From: Alphaproteobacteria bacterium
GTDB lineage: Bacteria > Pseudomonadota > Alphaproteobacteria > Rhizobiales > Beijerinckiaceae
DNA length: 64,000 bases
Assembly: GCA_016869435.1 (NCBI GenBank)
Contig: VGEB01000001.1
Location: forward strand, 1-64,000
Direction of reading: 5' to 3'
Shown here: positions 18,418 through 28,527 of the stretch, piece by piece
How positions within the stretch are numbered: position 1 is the first letter of the stretch
Layout: the number at the start of each line of letters is the position of its first letter
The notes under the pieces: generated by a model
Seen by the model: only the letters and a program-made list of their open reading frames with translations
The model's database searches: none
What the model was told of the DNA's origin: nothing
Made by a program: the position numbers and the translations under genes

Positions 18418-20321
18418 TGCGCTTCTCCGTCGTCTTCCTCGATTGGCGCCGCGTCATCATAAAGCGCTCCAGCGGACGTTGCGCCCTCGTCCCTGCCCCG
18501 CACGGCGACGATCTGGGCGCCCGGAAAACGCGCCAGCACGCTCGCAACGAGCGGATCGGATTCCAGAGAGGAGCGGCGCCGGCGCTCCTCCGCTTCGCGC
18601 TGCTCCTTGAGCGACGGCGCGCCGCCCGAAGCGACGATCGAAACCATCCAGCGCTCGCCGGTCCACGCCTGAAGCTTCTGCATCAACGTCGCCGCCAGAT
18701 CGCGCGCGCCGCCAGGCGCGAGTTCGAATTCGATCAACCCGGCTTCGAAGCGAACCAGCCGCACTTCGGATTCGAGCGCGATCTTGAGACGCATGTCCCG
18801 CCTCTGCGCGGCAAGCGCAACAAGCGCGTCGAAGCTTTCGATCATCGTCGTTGCGGCCGGAGCGGCGGACGGCTGCGAGACGGTGGGCTGCGACGCCGCC
18901 ACAAGACGCGGGCCGCGCGCGGGCGTTGCGCCGACGCTGGCGGGCGCCGCGCTGCGCGTCGGGGGCGACGAGGGCGACGGACGATTGTTCCCCGATGCGT
19001 CTTCGCCGAAACCAAGGCGCCGCAGCGCTTCCGCCGGGGTCGGCATGTCGGCGGCGTAAGCGAGCCGCACCAGCACCATGTCGGCCGCCGCCAACGGCCG
19101 CTGCGAGCCACGCAATTCCTCGACGCCCTTCATCAAAATTTGCCAGGCGCGGGTCAGCGCCGGAATGGAAAGGCGGCCGGCGGCGTCTTCGCCGCGGCGC
19201 TTCTCCTCGGGCGTCAGCGCCGCCGAATGGGCGGCCTCGGGCGCAAGCTTGAGTCGCGTCGCAAGATGGGTGAATTCGGCGAGTTCGAGCAGCACCTGCG
19301 CCGGATCGGCGCCGCCGTTATACTGATCCTCGAGAATGCCGATCGCCTTGGCGACGTCGCCGGACATCGTCGCTTCGAAAAGATCGATGACGCGCGCCTT
19401 GTCGGCGACGCCGAGCATCAGCCGCAGATCCTCGGCGGCGACCGCGCCGCCTGCGGAATGCGCCGCCCCATAGGCGATCGCCTGGTCGAGCAAGGACAGC
19501 GCGTCGCGCGCCGAGCCTTCCGCCGCGCGCGCGATCATGGCGAGCGCGTCCGGCTCGATGGCGACTCCCTCGGCCTTGCAAACGTTCCGCAAGTGATCGG
19601 CGAGGAGGCCCGCATCGATGCGGCGCAGATCGAAGCGCTGGCAGCGCGAGCGCACCGTCACCGGCACCTTGTCGATCTCGGTCGTCGCGAAGATGAACTT
19701 CACATGCTCCGGCGGCTCTTCGAGCGTCTTCAAGAGACCGTTGAAGGCGGCCTTCGAGAGCATATGCACTTCGTCGATGATATAGACTTTGGTGCGCGCC
19801 ATCACCGGGCGATAACGGGCGTTGTCGATGATCTCGCGAATGTCGTCGATGCCCGTGTGCGAGGCGGCGTCCATTTCGAGGACGTCGACATGGCGCGAAT
19901 CGATGATCGCCTGACAGTGAACGCCGAGCTCCTCCATATGGATCGTCGGCTGATTGATCGCCGGCCGGCCGTCTCGCGCCGGCAGCTCATAATTGAAGGC
20001 GCGCGCGAGAATGCGCGCGGTCGTCGTCTTGCCGACGCCGCGCACGCCGGTGAGCAGATAGGCTTGATGGATCCGATTGAGATCGAAGGCGTTTTCGAGC
20101 GTCCGCACCATCGGCTCCTGGCCGATGAGGTCCGCGAAGGTGGTCGGTCGGTATTTGCGCGCCAATACGCGATAGGCCGACGGCGGCGCCTGATCGGCGC
20201 CGAAGAGCGAAGGACCGTCGTCGGGCGCCGGCGATGGCCTCGGCGGATCGTGCTCGTGGTCCATCAGCATCCATCCGGCGGCGGACGAGCGACGAACGGC
20301 GCCGTTATTGCGCCACGCCAT
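18414..20321 (-). CDS. dnaX: DNA polymerase III subunit gamma/tau
   Basis: 635 aa; YRVLARKYRPTTFADLIGQEPMVRTLENAF, GVRGVGKTTTARILARAFNYE, IIDEVHMLSKAAFNGLLKTLEEPP. Confidence 0.96.
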   Translation of the reverse strand: MAWRNNGAVRRSSAAGWMLMDHEHDPPRPSPAPDDGPSLFGADQAPPSAYRVLARKYRPTTFADLIGQEPMVRTLENAFDLNRIHQAYLLTGVRGVGKTTTARILARAFNYELPARDGRPAINQPTIHMEELGVHCQAIIDSRHVDVLEMDAASHTGIDDIREIIDNARYRPVMARTKVYIIDEVHMLSKAAFNGLLKTLEEPPEHVKFIFATTEIDKVPVTVRSRCQRFDLRRIDAGLLADHLRNVCKAEGVAIEPDALAMIARAAEGSARDALSLLDQAIAYGAAHSAGGAVAAEDLRLMLGVADKARVIDLFEATMSGDVAKAIGILEDQYNGGADPAQVLLELAEFTHLATRLKLAPEAAHSAALTPEEKRRGEDAAGRLSIPALTRAWQILMKGVEELRGSQRPLAAADMVLVRLAYAADMPTPAEALRRLGFGEDASGNNRPSPSSPPTRSAAPASVGATPARGPRLVAASQPTVSQPSAAPAATTMIESFDALVALAAQRRDMRLKIALESEVRLVRFEAGLIEFELAPGGARDLAATLMQKLQAWTGERWMVSIVASGGAPSLKEQREAEERRRRSSLESDPLVASVLARFPGAQIVAVRGRDEGATSAGALYDDAAPIEEDDGEAQ

Positions 20322-20342
20322 TCGCTGCTCGCCGAAAGAAGT

Positions 20343-20440
20343 GGGAGGCTGAACGAAGACCCGCCCAAGCTCGTTAGGGCTGCTTCCTTCCGGACCTGAC
20401 CCGGTTGGCGAGTGAAGCGTCCACCGCCAACCTCCCGGCC
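20343..20440 (-). ncRNA. ffs: Bacterial small signal recognition particle RNA (4.5S)
   Basis: Minus strand contains GGTCAGGTCCGGAAGGAAGCAGCCCTAACGAG; 5' GGGAGG pairs with 3' CCTCCC; directly upstream of dnaX. Boundaries approximate. Confidence 0.92.
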
Positions 20441-20627
20441 TCTATGTGGCAGAGCCGAGCGGGGGATGCAAGGCTGGCATTGCGCCAAGCTGAGCGCCAG
20501 CCAGGACGCCTGCGAGCCCCCGAAAAGTCCGCCGCTCCTGCTCCGCCGTTCGCCCTCATCGGCAGACGGGGGTGTCGCGCGCGCCGCGCGCTTGCTAAAG
20601 AGAGCGCGAATTTCGAGGAATTTACGC

Positions 20628-21773
20628 TTGAACGCCGTCACCGCCACGTCCGCTGAACGCGAAGCCACGAGCCTAGCGGCCATCCTCGCGCATTTCGCGC
20701 GGGCAGGTTTCGCGCGCTGCGAGCCGCGTCTCCTGCAGCCGGCCCACGTCTTCCTCGATCGTTCCGGAGAAGATTTTCGCGGCCGTCTTTACTTGACGAG
20801 CGATGCCTCAGGCGCGGAATTCTGTCTGCGGCCCGAATATACGATTCCGGTCTGCCTCGATTATCTCGCCTCGGCCGAGGCAGGCCGGCCGGCCGCATAC
20901 GCCTATGGCGGCTCTATCTTCCGCGCGCCCGAACATGGCGCGACGGGCGACGGCGAGTTTCTTCAGGCCGGCCTCGAAAGCTTCGGCCGAGAGGATCGCG
21001 AAGCGGCGGACGCGGAAATTCTCGCCGCGTCGCTTGAAGCCGCCGCCGCAGCGGGGGCGACGGCCCTCCAAGTCCACATCGGCGACGCAGGGCTCGTCGC
21101 CGCCTTTCTCGAAAGGCTCGACATGCCGCCCGTCTGGCGCCGGCGCCTCGCCGCCGGCCATGCCCGCGGCCAAAGGATCGCCGATATTTTCGCCTCGCCG
21201 AGGCGCAACGGCGGGCCGGAGCAGTCAGGGGTATTGGCGGCGCTGACCAAAGTCGATCCGGCCGATGCGCGCCGACTGGTCGAGGATCTGCTCTCCATCG
21301 CCGGCATCGCCGCCGTCGGCGGGCGCAGCGCGGCTGAAATCGCCGAACGCTTCCTCGATCAGGCGACGCTCGCCGACGGCGCCGGCGTGTCGAGAGAAAC
21401 GCGCACGCTGGCGGAAGCTTTTTTCGCCATCGAAGGCGCGCCGGATTTCGCTTCAACGGCCATGCGCCGGCTCGCCGCCGACGCTCGGCTCGACCTTTCC
21501 GCCGCACTCGACGCTTTCGACGCCCGCGCGCGCGCCATCGCCGCGCGGGGCCTCGCCCTCGATAAAATGCGCTTCTCTGCAAGCTTTGCACGCCATCTCG
21601 ACTATTACACCGGCTTCGTGTTCGAGGCGCGCCACGGCGATCGCGGCGAAGCGGTGATCGGCGGCGGACGCTACGACCGGCTGTTCAAGACCCTTGGCGC
21701 GGCGTGTGACATACCGGCGGTCGGCGCCGCCATCTGGATCGACCGTCTTTCGCCCGGCGCGGGAGAGGCATGA
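20628..21773 (+). CDS. hisZ: ATP phosphoribosyltransferase regulatory subunit
   Basis: HisRS-like fold ([43 protein letters not shown]); TTG start 20628 probable; overlaps hisG. Confidence 0.9.
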   Translation: MNAVTATSAEREATSLAAILAHFARAGFARCEPRLLQPAHVFLDRSGEDFRGRLYLTSDASGAEFCLRPEYTIPVCLDYLASAEAGRPAAYAYGGSIFRAPEHGATGDGEFLQAGLESFGREDREAADAEILAASLEAAAAAGATALQVHIGDAGLVAAFLERLDMPPVWRRRLAAGHARGQRIADIFASPRRNGGPEQSGVLAALTKVDPADARRLVEDLLSIAGIAAVGGRSAAEIAERFLDQATLADGAGVSRETRTLAEAFFAIEGAPDFASTAMRRLAADARLDLSAALDAFDARARAIAARGLALDKMRFSASFARHLDYYTGFVFEARHGDRGEAVIGGGRYDRLFKTLGAACDIPAVGAAIWIDRLSPGAGEA

Positions 21774-22744
21774 TGTCGCCCGAGCAGAAACTCATCATCG
21801 CCTCCCCGTCGAAAGGCCGGCTGCAGGAGAACGCCGCGGCCTTCTTCGCGCGCGCCGGCCTGGAGCTGACGCAGGGCCGCGGGGCGCGCGACTATCGCGG
21901 CGCCGTCGCGGGAGTCGACGGCGCGGAAGTCGCCTATCTCTCAGCGGCCGAGATCACGCGAAGGCTCGCCTGCGGCGAAGCGCATCTTGGCGTCACCGGA
22001 GAAGATCTGGTGCGCGAAGAAATCGCCGACGCCGAGAAGTCAGTGGAGCTTCTTGCGCCGCTCGGCTTTGGCGCCGCGAATGTCATCGTCGCCGTGCCGC
22101 AAGCCTGGATCGACGTGCGCTATATGAGCGATCTCGCCGATATCGCCGACGGATTTCGCGCCCGCCACGGCCGCGGGCTGCGCGTCGCGACGAAATATGT
22201 GAATACGACGCGGCGCTTCTTCGCCGCGCATGGCGTATCCGACTATCGCATCGTCGAAAGCTCCGGCGCGACCGAAGGCGCGCCCGCGGCGGGCTCCGCC
22301 GATCTCATTGTCGACATCACGACCACTGGCGCGACGCTCGCGGCGAATGCGCTGAAGATCGTCGACGACGGCGTGATTTTGCGCTCGCAGGCCAATCTCG
22401 TCGCCTCGCTGACGGCGCCTTGGAGCGAAACGGCGCGTGAAGCGGCGCGCATCATTCTTTCGCGCATCGCCGCGGAAGAGGAAGCGCGCACGACCCGCGA
22501 GGTGCGCGCCGCTTTGCCTGATCTGAGCGAACATATCCTGCAAGCGGCTAAAGCGAATTTCGGCGCTGGACTGCGCGACAAGGACAGCCGCTCGGCGAGT
22601 TTTTCCTGTCCGGCAAGTAATGTCGCGGCGCTTGCTGACTGGCTGATCGCTCAAGGCGCCAAAAGCGTCACCAGCGCCGGGCTCGACTATGTCTTTCGGG
22701 CCGAGAACGCTTTGTGGAGCAGGCTGGCGGCTCGGCTCGGGTGA
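21770..22744 (+). CDS. hisG: ATP phosphoribosyltransferase catalytic subunit
   Basis: 324 aa; [56 protein letters not shown]. Confidence 0.95.
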   Translation: MMSPEQKLIIASPSKGRLQENAAAFFARAGLELTQGRGARDYRGAVAGVDGAEVAYLSAAEITRRLACGEAHLGVTGEDLVREEIADAEKSVELLAPLGFGAANVIVAVPQAWIDVRYMSDLADIADGFRARHGRGLRVATKYVNTTRRFFAAHGVSDYRIVESSGATEGAPAAGSADLIVDITTTGATLAANALKIVDDGVILRSQANLVASLTAPWSETAREAARIILSRIAAEEEARTTREVRAALPDLSEHILQAAKANFGAGLRDKDSRSASFSCPASNVAALADWLIAQGAKSVTSAGLDYVFRAENALWSRLAARLG

Positions 22745-22750
22745 CCGAAT

Positions 22751-22859
22751 GTCATTCCCGACGCTTCGCTTAAAGCGAAGCGCTCGGGAATCCAGAGTCG
22801 CAATAGGCATTTTAAAGTTGTTGTGGATCCCGGTGAGGCCTTCGGCCTGCGGGAATGAC
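22751..22859. repeat. REP-like intergenic palindromic element (109 bp) bounded by GTCATTCCCG/CGGGAATGAC
   Basis: Perfect 10-bp terminal inverted repeat plus internal hairpins (gcttcgcttaaagcgaagc; ggccttcggcc). Confidence 0.8.
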
Positions 22860-22875
22860 CATTCGAAGATTTAAC

Positions 22876-23895
22876 TCAGGCTTCCATCAATGCGCCGACA
22901 TGCGCCGCGACGCTGCGCGCAAGGTCTTCAGGCTGATAGCCGCCTTCGAGCAGCGAAACGATGCGGCCCTTGCAGCGGCGCGCCGCGATCTCCATGACGC
23001 GGAGCGTCACGTCTCTGAAATCCTCTGCAACGAAGCGCAGTCCGCCGAGCGGGTCGTGCAGATGGGCGTCGAATCCGGCGCAGAGAATGATGAGATCGGG
23101 CAAAAAAGCGTCGAGACGCGGCAGAATGCGCGACGCGAGCGCTTCGCGAAATTGCACGCCGCCGTCGCCCTTGACGAGCGGCGCGTTGACGATCGTGTCA
23201 TGCGCGCCGGTTTCGCTGACCGACCCCGTGCCGGGATAAAGCGGCATCTGATGCGTCGATGCGTAAAGCGCGTTTGAATCGCTCCAAAAAATGTCCTGCA
23301 CGCCATTTCCATGATGCACATCGAAATCGACGATGGCGACGCGAGAGGCTTGATGAGCGGCGCGCGCATGCAAAGCCGCTACGGCGGCGTTGTTGAAAAA
23401 GCAAAAGCCCATCGGCGCATCGCGGGTTGCATGATGTCCCGGCGGCCGCATGGCGACGAAAGCGTTTTTGGCGTCGCCGCGCATCACCGCGTCAACGGCC
23501 GCCATCGCGCCGCCCGCTGCGCGCAACGCCGCCTCATGCGTGGCGCCGTTCATGACGACGTCAGGCCCGATACGCGCATAGCCGTCGGCGGGCGCGGATT
23601 TGGCGAGGCGCGCCAGATGCTGCGAACTATGCGCCCGCAACAGCGCCGCCTGCGGCGCCAAGGGCGCTTCGGCGCGCGAGAGAACCGCAAAACGCGCATC
23701 GTCGAGCGTGCGCAGAATGGCGCGGAGCCGCTCAGGCCGTTCGACATGTCCCGTCCCCATCTCATGCGCCAAAGCCGCAGGATGGGTGACGAGCAGCGTC
23801 GAGGCCGTCGCGGCGCGCGCGCTGAAACATGCAAGGCTTGCGCTTGCGCCGGCAATTGCCTTTCGTCGTGTTACGGCGGCGTTTTGTCCCCTCAT
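22876..23895 (-). CDS. Histone-deacetylase-family (HDAC/AcuC/AphA-like) hydrolase with N-terminal signal
   Basis: RPPGHHATRDAPMGFCFFNNAAVAA, VAIVDFDVHHGNGVQDIF; N-terminus MRGQNAAVTRRKAIAGASASLACFSARAA resembles a Tat/Sec signal. Confidence 0.9.
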   Translation of the reverse strand: MRGQNAAVTRRKAIAGASASLACFSARAATASTLLVTHPAALAHEMGTGHVERPERLRAILRTLDDARFAVLSRAEAPLAPQAALLRAHSSQHLARLAKSAPADGYARIGPDVVMNGATHEAALRAAGGAMAAVDAVMRGDAKNAFVAMRPPGHHATRDAPMGFCFFNNAAVAALHARAAHQASRVAIVDFDVHHGNGVQDIFWSDSNALYASTHQMPLYPGTGSVSETGAHDTIVNAPLVKGDGGVQFREALASRILPRLDAFLPDLIILCAGFDAHLHDPLGGLRFVAEDFRDVTLRVMEIAARRCKGRIVSLLEGGYQPEDLARSVAAHVGALMEA

Positions 23896-24032
23896 CTCAC
23901 GTCCGGTTCGTAGCCTCGGAGGCGCAGCATAGGATCGGTCGAGGCGACTGTCAGCTTTTCGGATTCGACCGCAAGAAACGCATTGCGGGGTTCGCACCAA
24001 AGGTTGGATGATGCGCAAAAGGGATCAGGAAC

Positions 24033-25094
24033 ATGACGCAGGCGCATTTGACCGATCGCGACGAAACGCGCTGGGCGGCGGTCGTCGCGCGCGATGCGCG
24101 CCGTGACGGCGATTTCTTCTATTGCGTCGAAACGACCGGCGTCTATTGCCGCCCCTCCTGCCCGTCTCGGCCGGCGAAGCGCGCCAATGTGCGCTTCTGC
24201 GTCACGATCGGCGAAGCCGAGGCTTTGGGCTTTCGGCCGTGCCGCCGCTGCCGGCCCGATGCGCCGTCGCAGCAGGAGCGGGACGCTGAGAGGATCGCCC
24301 GCGCCTGCCGAATGATCGAGGCGGCGGAAGCGGCGCCGACGCTCGCGCAGCTGGCGCACGCATTCGAGTTGAGTCCCCATCACTTCCACCGATTGTTTTC
24401 GCGCATCGCCGGCGTCACGCCCAAGACCTATGCGCTGGCGCATCGGCGCGCGCGCCTCGGCGGCGCATTGAAGGAAAGCGGCACAGTGACAGAGGCGATC
24501 TACGGATCAGGCTATAATTCGAGCGCGCGCTTCTATGCGACAGCGAAGGAAACATTGGGCATGACGGCAAGCGCCTATCGCGCCGGGGCGCCAAGCGAAA
24601 CGATCCGCTTCGCCATCGGCCAATCGTCGCTTGGGGCGGTGCTTGTCGCCGCAAGCGCGAAAGGCGTCTGCGCCATTTCGCTCGGCGACGACCCCGAAGA
24701 ACTGCTGCGCGATCTGCAGGATCGATTTCCGCAGGCGACGCTCATCGGCGCCGACGAAAGTTTTGAGCGCTATATCGCGGCGGCGGTGGGCATGGTCGAG
24801 CGGCCTCAAACGCGCTTCGATCTGCCGCTCGACATGCGGGGTACGGCCTTTCAACAGCGCGTCTGGGCGGCGCTGCGCGCCATTCCGGCCGGAAAGACGG
24901 CGAGCTACGCCGAGATCGCGAAGCGCATCGGCGCGCCGAAAGCGACGCGCGCAGTCGCGCAGGCCTGCGCCGCCAATCCGGTTTCGGTCGCGGTGCCCTG
25001 TCATCGCGTCGTGCGCAGCGACGGCGCGCTCTCCGGCTATTATTGGGGCGTGGCGCGCAAGCGCGCGTTGCTGGAGCGCGAACGCAAACCCTGA
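24033..25094 (+). CDS. ada: Bifunctional transcriptional regulator/O6-methylguanine-DNA methyltransferase Ada
   Basis: 353 aa; GVYCRPSCPSRPAKRANVRF, AraC HTH, NPVSVAVPCHRVVRSDGALSGYYWG. Confidence 0.95.
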   Translation: MTQAHLTDRDETRWAAVVARDARRDGDFFYCVETTGVYCRPSCPSRPAKRANVRFCVTIGEAEALGFRPCRRCRPDAPSQQERDAERIARACRMIEAAEAAPTLAQLAHAFELSPHHFHRLFSRIAGVTPKTYALAHRRARLGGALKESGTVTEAIYGSGYNSSARFYATAKETLGMTASAYRAGAPSETIRFAIGQSSLGAVLVAASAKGVCAISLGDDPEELLRDLQDRFPQATLIGADESFERYIAAAVGMVERPQTRFDLPLDMRGTAFQQRVWAALRAIPAGKTASYAEIAKRIGAPKATRAVAQACAANPVSVAVPCHRVVRSDGALSGYYWGVARKRALLERERKP

Positions 25095-25106
25095 ACCAAC
25101 GGCGCG

Positions 25107-25799
25107 CTATTGTTGAAGCGCCACATATTCTTCATTGATCGCGTCGTGCAGCTCTTTCCATAAAGGATTGATGCGCACGTCCGGTCCCCAATTGTAGAGC
25201 GCCTTGGCGACCTCTGCGACCGTCTCGTTGATCGGTTCGCTTTCGCCCTGCTCCAATTCGAAGGAGAAAAGCTTCGGCGGGGCGTCGCCCTTCCAAGCGT
25301 CCCAATGTTCGTTCGAATAGTTGGAGACGCCGCGCTGCGCCGCGAGCGCTTCCGGCTGATATTTTGCGAAGCGTCGATGCAGAGGCCCGTCCGGCTGCTC
25401 CGCGCGATAAGCGTCGCGCACTGTGAAATAGCGCACATGCTGCAGTTCATGCGCGAGACAACAGCCGAGCCGCGCCTCGCTCATTTGCGGATCGTAGTAG
25501 ATTTCAATGTTTCCGTCGGGGAAAGACTGTCCCTCGGACCTGAAGTTCTGGCCGAGATAGTCGAAGGTCTTCGTCTGCGGGCTGAGCGTCACTTTGCCCG
25601 CGTCATAGCCGAACGCACGCGCCAGCGTCTCGAGCGCTTGCCGCTTCTTCGAAAAATCGGGCGAGGCCCTAATGTCGCCGGCCGCCGCCTTTGCCTCAGC
25701 GCCGTGCTGCGCGCGCCGCGAGAGACCAAGCCAGCGGCGCAGAAAGGACAATGCGCCGAATGTCCCCGTCTCATCTCCCGCTATTGAACGGCTCTTCAT
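25107..25799 (-). CDS. Hypothetical protein with HExxH zincin-like motif
   Basis: ATG 25799 MKSRSIAGDETG...; LGCCLAHELQHVRYFTV; overlaps the upstream gene. Confidence 0.7.
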   Translation of the reverse strand: MKSRSIAGDETGTFGALSFLRRWLGLSRRAQHGAEAKAAAGDIRASPDFSKKRQALETLARAFGYDAGKVTLSPQTKTFDYLGQNFRSEGQSFPDGNIEIYYDPQMSEARLGCCLAHELQHVRYFTVRDAYRAEQPDGPLHRRFAKYQPEALAAQRGVSNYSNEHWDAWKGDAPPKLFSFELEQGESEPINETVAEVAKALYNWGPDVRINPLWKELHDAINEEYVALQQ

Positions 25800-26247
25800 G
25801 CGTAATGACCCACTCGAACTCCGGATGCGCCGCGGCGACATGCTCCCACCATCGCCGCCCGTCCTGCAAGCGCGGCGAAAGGTCGTTGACCCTGAACCGC
25901 CGGAACGCTTCCGGCTGCGCTGTCGTCCCGGCGATGACCGCCTCGACCATGGCGCGCCCGAGGCCACGGCGCAGGGAGTTGATCTGCTCGAAAACGAGCG
26001 ACGGCGGCTCATAGGCGCCGGCGAGCAGAAGCGCGATCCCTGACGCCTCTGTCCCGTCTGGCGTCGTAATGAGTTTCGCCGAGGTCGACGCTTTGATTTC
26101 AAAGAAGCCGCGCCCATAGGGCCGCGAATCGACGTAAAGGCCGAGCGCCGCCAGGTTATGGGCGATCGCCTCAGCGATCGCCCGCATCGCCGGATCGACC
26201 GGCTGGGCCGGTGCCCGTCTGAACCGCCAAGCTTCCCAGAACGCCAT
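25771..26247 (-). CDS. Hypothetical protein
   Basis: 159 codons from ATG 26247 (MAFWEAWRFRRAPAQPVDPAMRAIAEAIAHNLAALGLYVDSRPYGRG...). Confidence 0.65.
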   Translation of the reverse strand: MAFWEAWRFRRAPAQPVDPAMRAIAEAIAHNLAALGLYVDSRPYGRGFFEIKASTSAKLITTPDGTEASGIALLLAGAYEPPSLVFEQINSLRRGLGRAMVEAVIAGTTAQPEAFRRFRVNDLSPRLQDGRRWWEHVAAAHPEFEWVITHEEPFNSGR

Positions 26248-26322
26248 GCAGACCCCCAAAACGGGCGGTGGAAGGGCCGTCGTCCGCCGTGCCCTTCCCG
26301 CCGTTCCATGCGATAAAGAGCC

Positions 26323-27492
26323 ATGGCGACACCGATTCGCAACGCTTTCGACCCAGGCTTCGGCGTTTATGTCCACTGGCCGTTCTGCCTGTCGAAATGC
26401 CCCTATTGCGATTTCAACAGCCACGTCCGGCGCGGCGACGTCGACGAGGACCGCTTCGTCGAGGCCTTCGCCGTCGAGCTTGCGCATCGCGCCGCCCTCA
26501 CGCGGGGGCGCGAAGTCCGCTCGATCTTCTTTGGCGGCGGCACGCCGTCGCTGATGTCGCCGTCGACGGTTGAAGCGGTTCTATCCCAGATTTCGAGCCA
26601 TTGGAGCCTCGCCAAGGACTGCGAGATCACGCTCGAAGCCAATCCGACCAGCGTCGAAGCCTCGCGCTTCAAAGGCTTCAAATCCGCCGGCGTCAACCGC
26701 GTGTCGCTCGGCGTGCAGGCCTTGAACGATATCGATCTCCGGGCGCTCGGGCGGCAGCATTCGGTCGCCGAAGCGCTGATGGCGCACGACGTCGCCAATT
26801 CGGTCTTCGCACGCACGTCCTTCGATCTGATCTACGGCCGTTCCGGCCAGACCCCCGCGGCCTGGCGCAAAGAACTGGAGCTGGCGCTCGCCCGCGCGCC
26901 CGAACATGTCTCGCTTTATCAGCTGACGATCGAGCCCGAGACGATGTTCGAGCGCATGGTCAACGCCGGCAAGATGGCCCTGCCCGAGGCCGACGTTCAG
27001 CGCGCGCTCTGGGACGTGACGCAGGAGGTCACCGCCCGCGCTGGCCTGCCCGCTTACGAAGTCTCCAACCACGCGCGGCCGGGCGCCGAGTGCCGTCACA
27101 ATCTGGTCTATTGGCGCTATGGCGAATATGTCGGCGTCGGTCCCGGCGCTCACGGGCGCATCGTCACGCCGCGCGGGCGGCGCGCCCAGGCGGCCGAGCG
27201 GCACCCGGAGATGTGGCTCACCTGCGTCGAAACCGAAGGGCACGGCCTGATCGAGGACGAACTGCTCTCCTCCGAGCAGGAAGGCGACGAGTTCCTGTTG
27301 ATGGGTCTGCGGCTGCGCGAAGGCGTCGATCCGCAGCGCTATTTTCTGCTGACCGGGAAGCGCCTGTCGCAATCGCGGATCAGCGAATTGATCGGCGACG
27401 GGCTCGTCGAATTCACCCGCGAGAACCGGCTGCGCGTGAGTTCTGAAGGCTTCCCAGTGCTCGATGCGGTGGTCGCCGACCTCGCGGCGTAG
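26323..27492 (+). CDS. hemW: Radical SAM family heme chaperone HemW
   Basis: 389 aa; FGVYVHWPFCLSKCPYCDFNSHV CX3CX2C motif, FFGGGTPSLMSP, GVNRVSLGVQALND. Confidence 0.95.
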   Translation: MATPIRNAFDPGFGVYVHWPFCLSKCPYCDFNSHVRRGDVDEDRFVEAFAVELAHRAALTRGREVRSIFFGGGTPSLMSPSTVEAVLSQISSHWSLAKDCEITLEANPTSVEASRFKGFKSAGVNRVSLGVQALNDIDLRALGRQHSVAEALMAHDVANSVFARTSFDLIYGRSGQTPAAWRKELELALARAPEHVSLYQLTIEPETMFERMVNAGKMALPEADVQRALWDVTQEVTARAGLPAYEVSNHARPGAECRHNLVYWRYGEYVGVGPGAHGRIVTPRGRRAQAAERHPEMWLTCVETEGHGLIEDELLSSEQEGDEFLLMGLRLREGVDPQRYFLLTGKRLSQSRISELIGDGLVEFTRENRLRVSSEGFPVLDAVVADLAA

Positions 27493-27564
27493 CGGATTTC
27501 CCTCAAAGACAGGCGCGACCGGCGCCGCTCAAGAGACGGCGCCGGCTGAGCGTTCAGGGCGAAC

Positions 27565-28338
27565 TTAGCGCTGGTACAATTTCTCCAGCGCGTCGGAGCC
27601 GAGAAGTTCGCCGATGCGGCCAAGGATTAGCAGCACGACGCCAAACATCGCGAGCGACATCCATCCGAAAAAGACGAAGCCCCAGTGCAGCGGACCTGCA
27701 AAACCTTCGTCCATCGACCAGAATGTATGGCCCCATTCGTTGAATCCCACGTTCGGGATGGTCATGAAGACGCCGACGACGAGAACCACGAAGGCGAGAG
27801 AATAGCCCCTCGCGAAAATGGGCAGGCGCGTCCTTGCGTAGAAGAACGCGCCTAGCCCTATGATCGCGAAAAGCGGATATGAAACGTAAAAGGTGATGAT
27901 ATTGCTTGGCGTGAAATCCGTGTCGCGCACGGCGGTCATGTGCCAGACCGCCGTCTGCTCCGAAAAGAAGCTTAAGCCCCAATAGAGGGCGAGCGCGAAA
28001 ATAAGCAGCCACTGAACCAGATAAATGAGCCGGCGCATTTCAGTCGGAGCGGCCAGGCTCGCCAGATCGCGGTCTCGCGTGCGCCACAGAAAGCCAACCA
28101 AGCCTGCCGCGCCGAGGAAGGACGCGAGAATCGCAAATTGCAGCAGGCCCATCCAATAGACCTGGAACTCGGGCGCGAATGAATCGAGGCCGACGCTCCA
28201 GGCAAAAAATTGCTCATAGAGACGCAGGATGATCACGAACGTCATCAGCGCGGCGAGGCCGATGAGAACGGGCTTCGTATCCATGATTCGTTCGGCGCCC
28301 AGGGCGACAGAACGAGTTTCTGCTTTTGTCACGCTCAT
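27565..28338 (-). CDS. pmoC: Particulate methane/ammonia monooxygenase subunit C (orphan pmoC)
   Basis: 257 aa from ATG 28338 (SD GGAG); YWGLSFFSEQTAVWHMTAVRDTDFTPSNIITFYVSYP and NVGFNEWGHTFWSMDEGFAGPLHWGFVFFGW. No pmoA/pmoB in the window. Confidence 0.93.
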   Translation of the reverse strand: MSVTKAETRSVALGAERIMDTKPVLIGLAALMTFVIILRLYEQFFAWSVGLDSFAPEFQVYWMGLLQFAILASFLGAAGLVGFLWRTRDRDLASLAAPTEMRRLIYLVQWLLIFALALYWGLSFFSEQTAVWHMTAVRDTDFTPSNIITFYVSYPLFAIIGLGAFFYARTRLPIFARGYSLAFVVLVVGVFMTIPNVGFNEWGHTFWSMDEGFAGPLHWGFVFFGWMSLAMFGVVLLILGRIGELLGSDALEKLYQR

Positions 28339-28527
28339 AATTATCTCCAAATTTCCGGGCTGCAGGAGGCCTGCCGCGCCTCCTCAAGGGCTCGATGCGC
28401 GCATGTCGGCAACCGCATTGATGACAGCGGCCGTCACGGCGGAAGAGTCTGAATGCTTCTCGCGCGCGTCCTTCGTCCGCGCCGCCGTCGAAAGGGCGAG
28501 GACGGATAGTCGTCTGCTAGAAAAGCT

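Noticed and set aside
20412-20627. N-terminal 72-codon extension of the HisZ ORF
   Set aside because: It runs antisense over the SRP RNA gene and lacks HisZ similarity; TTG at 20628 is the likelier start.
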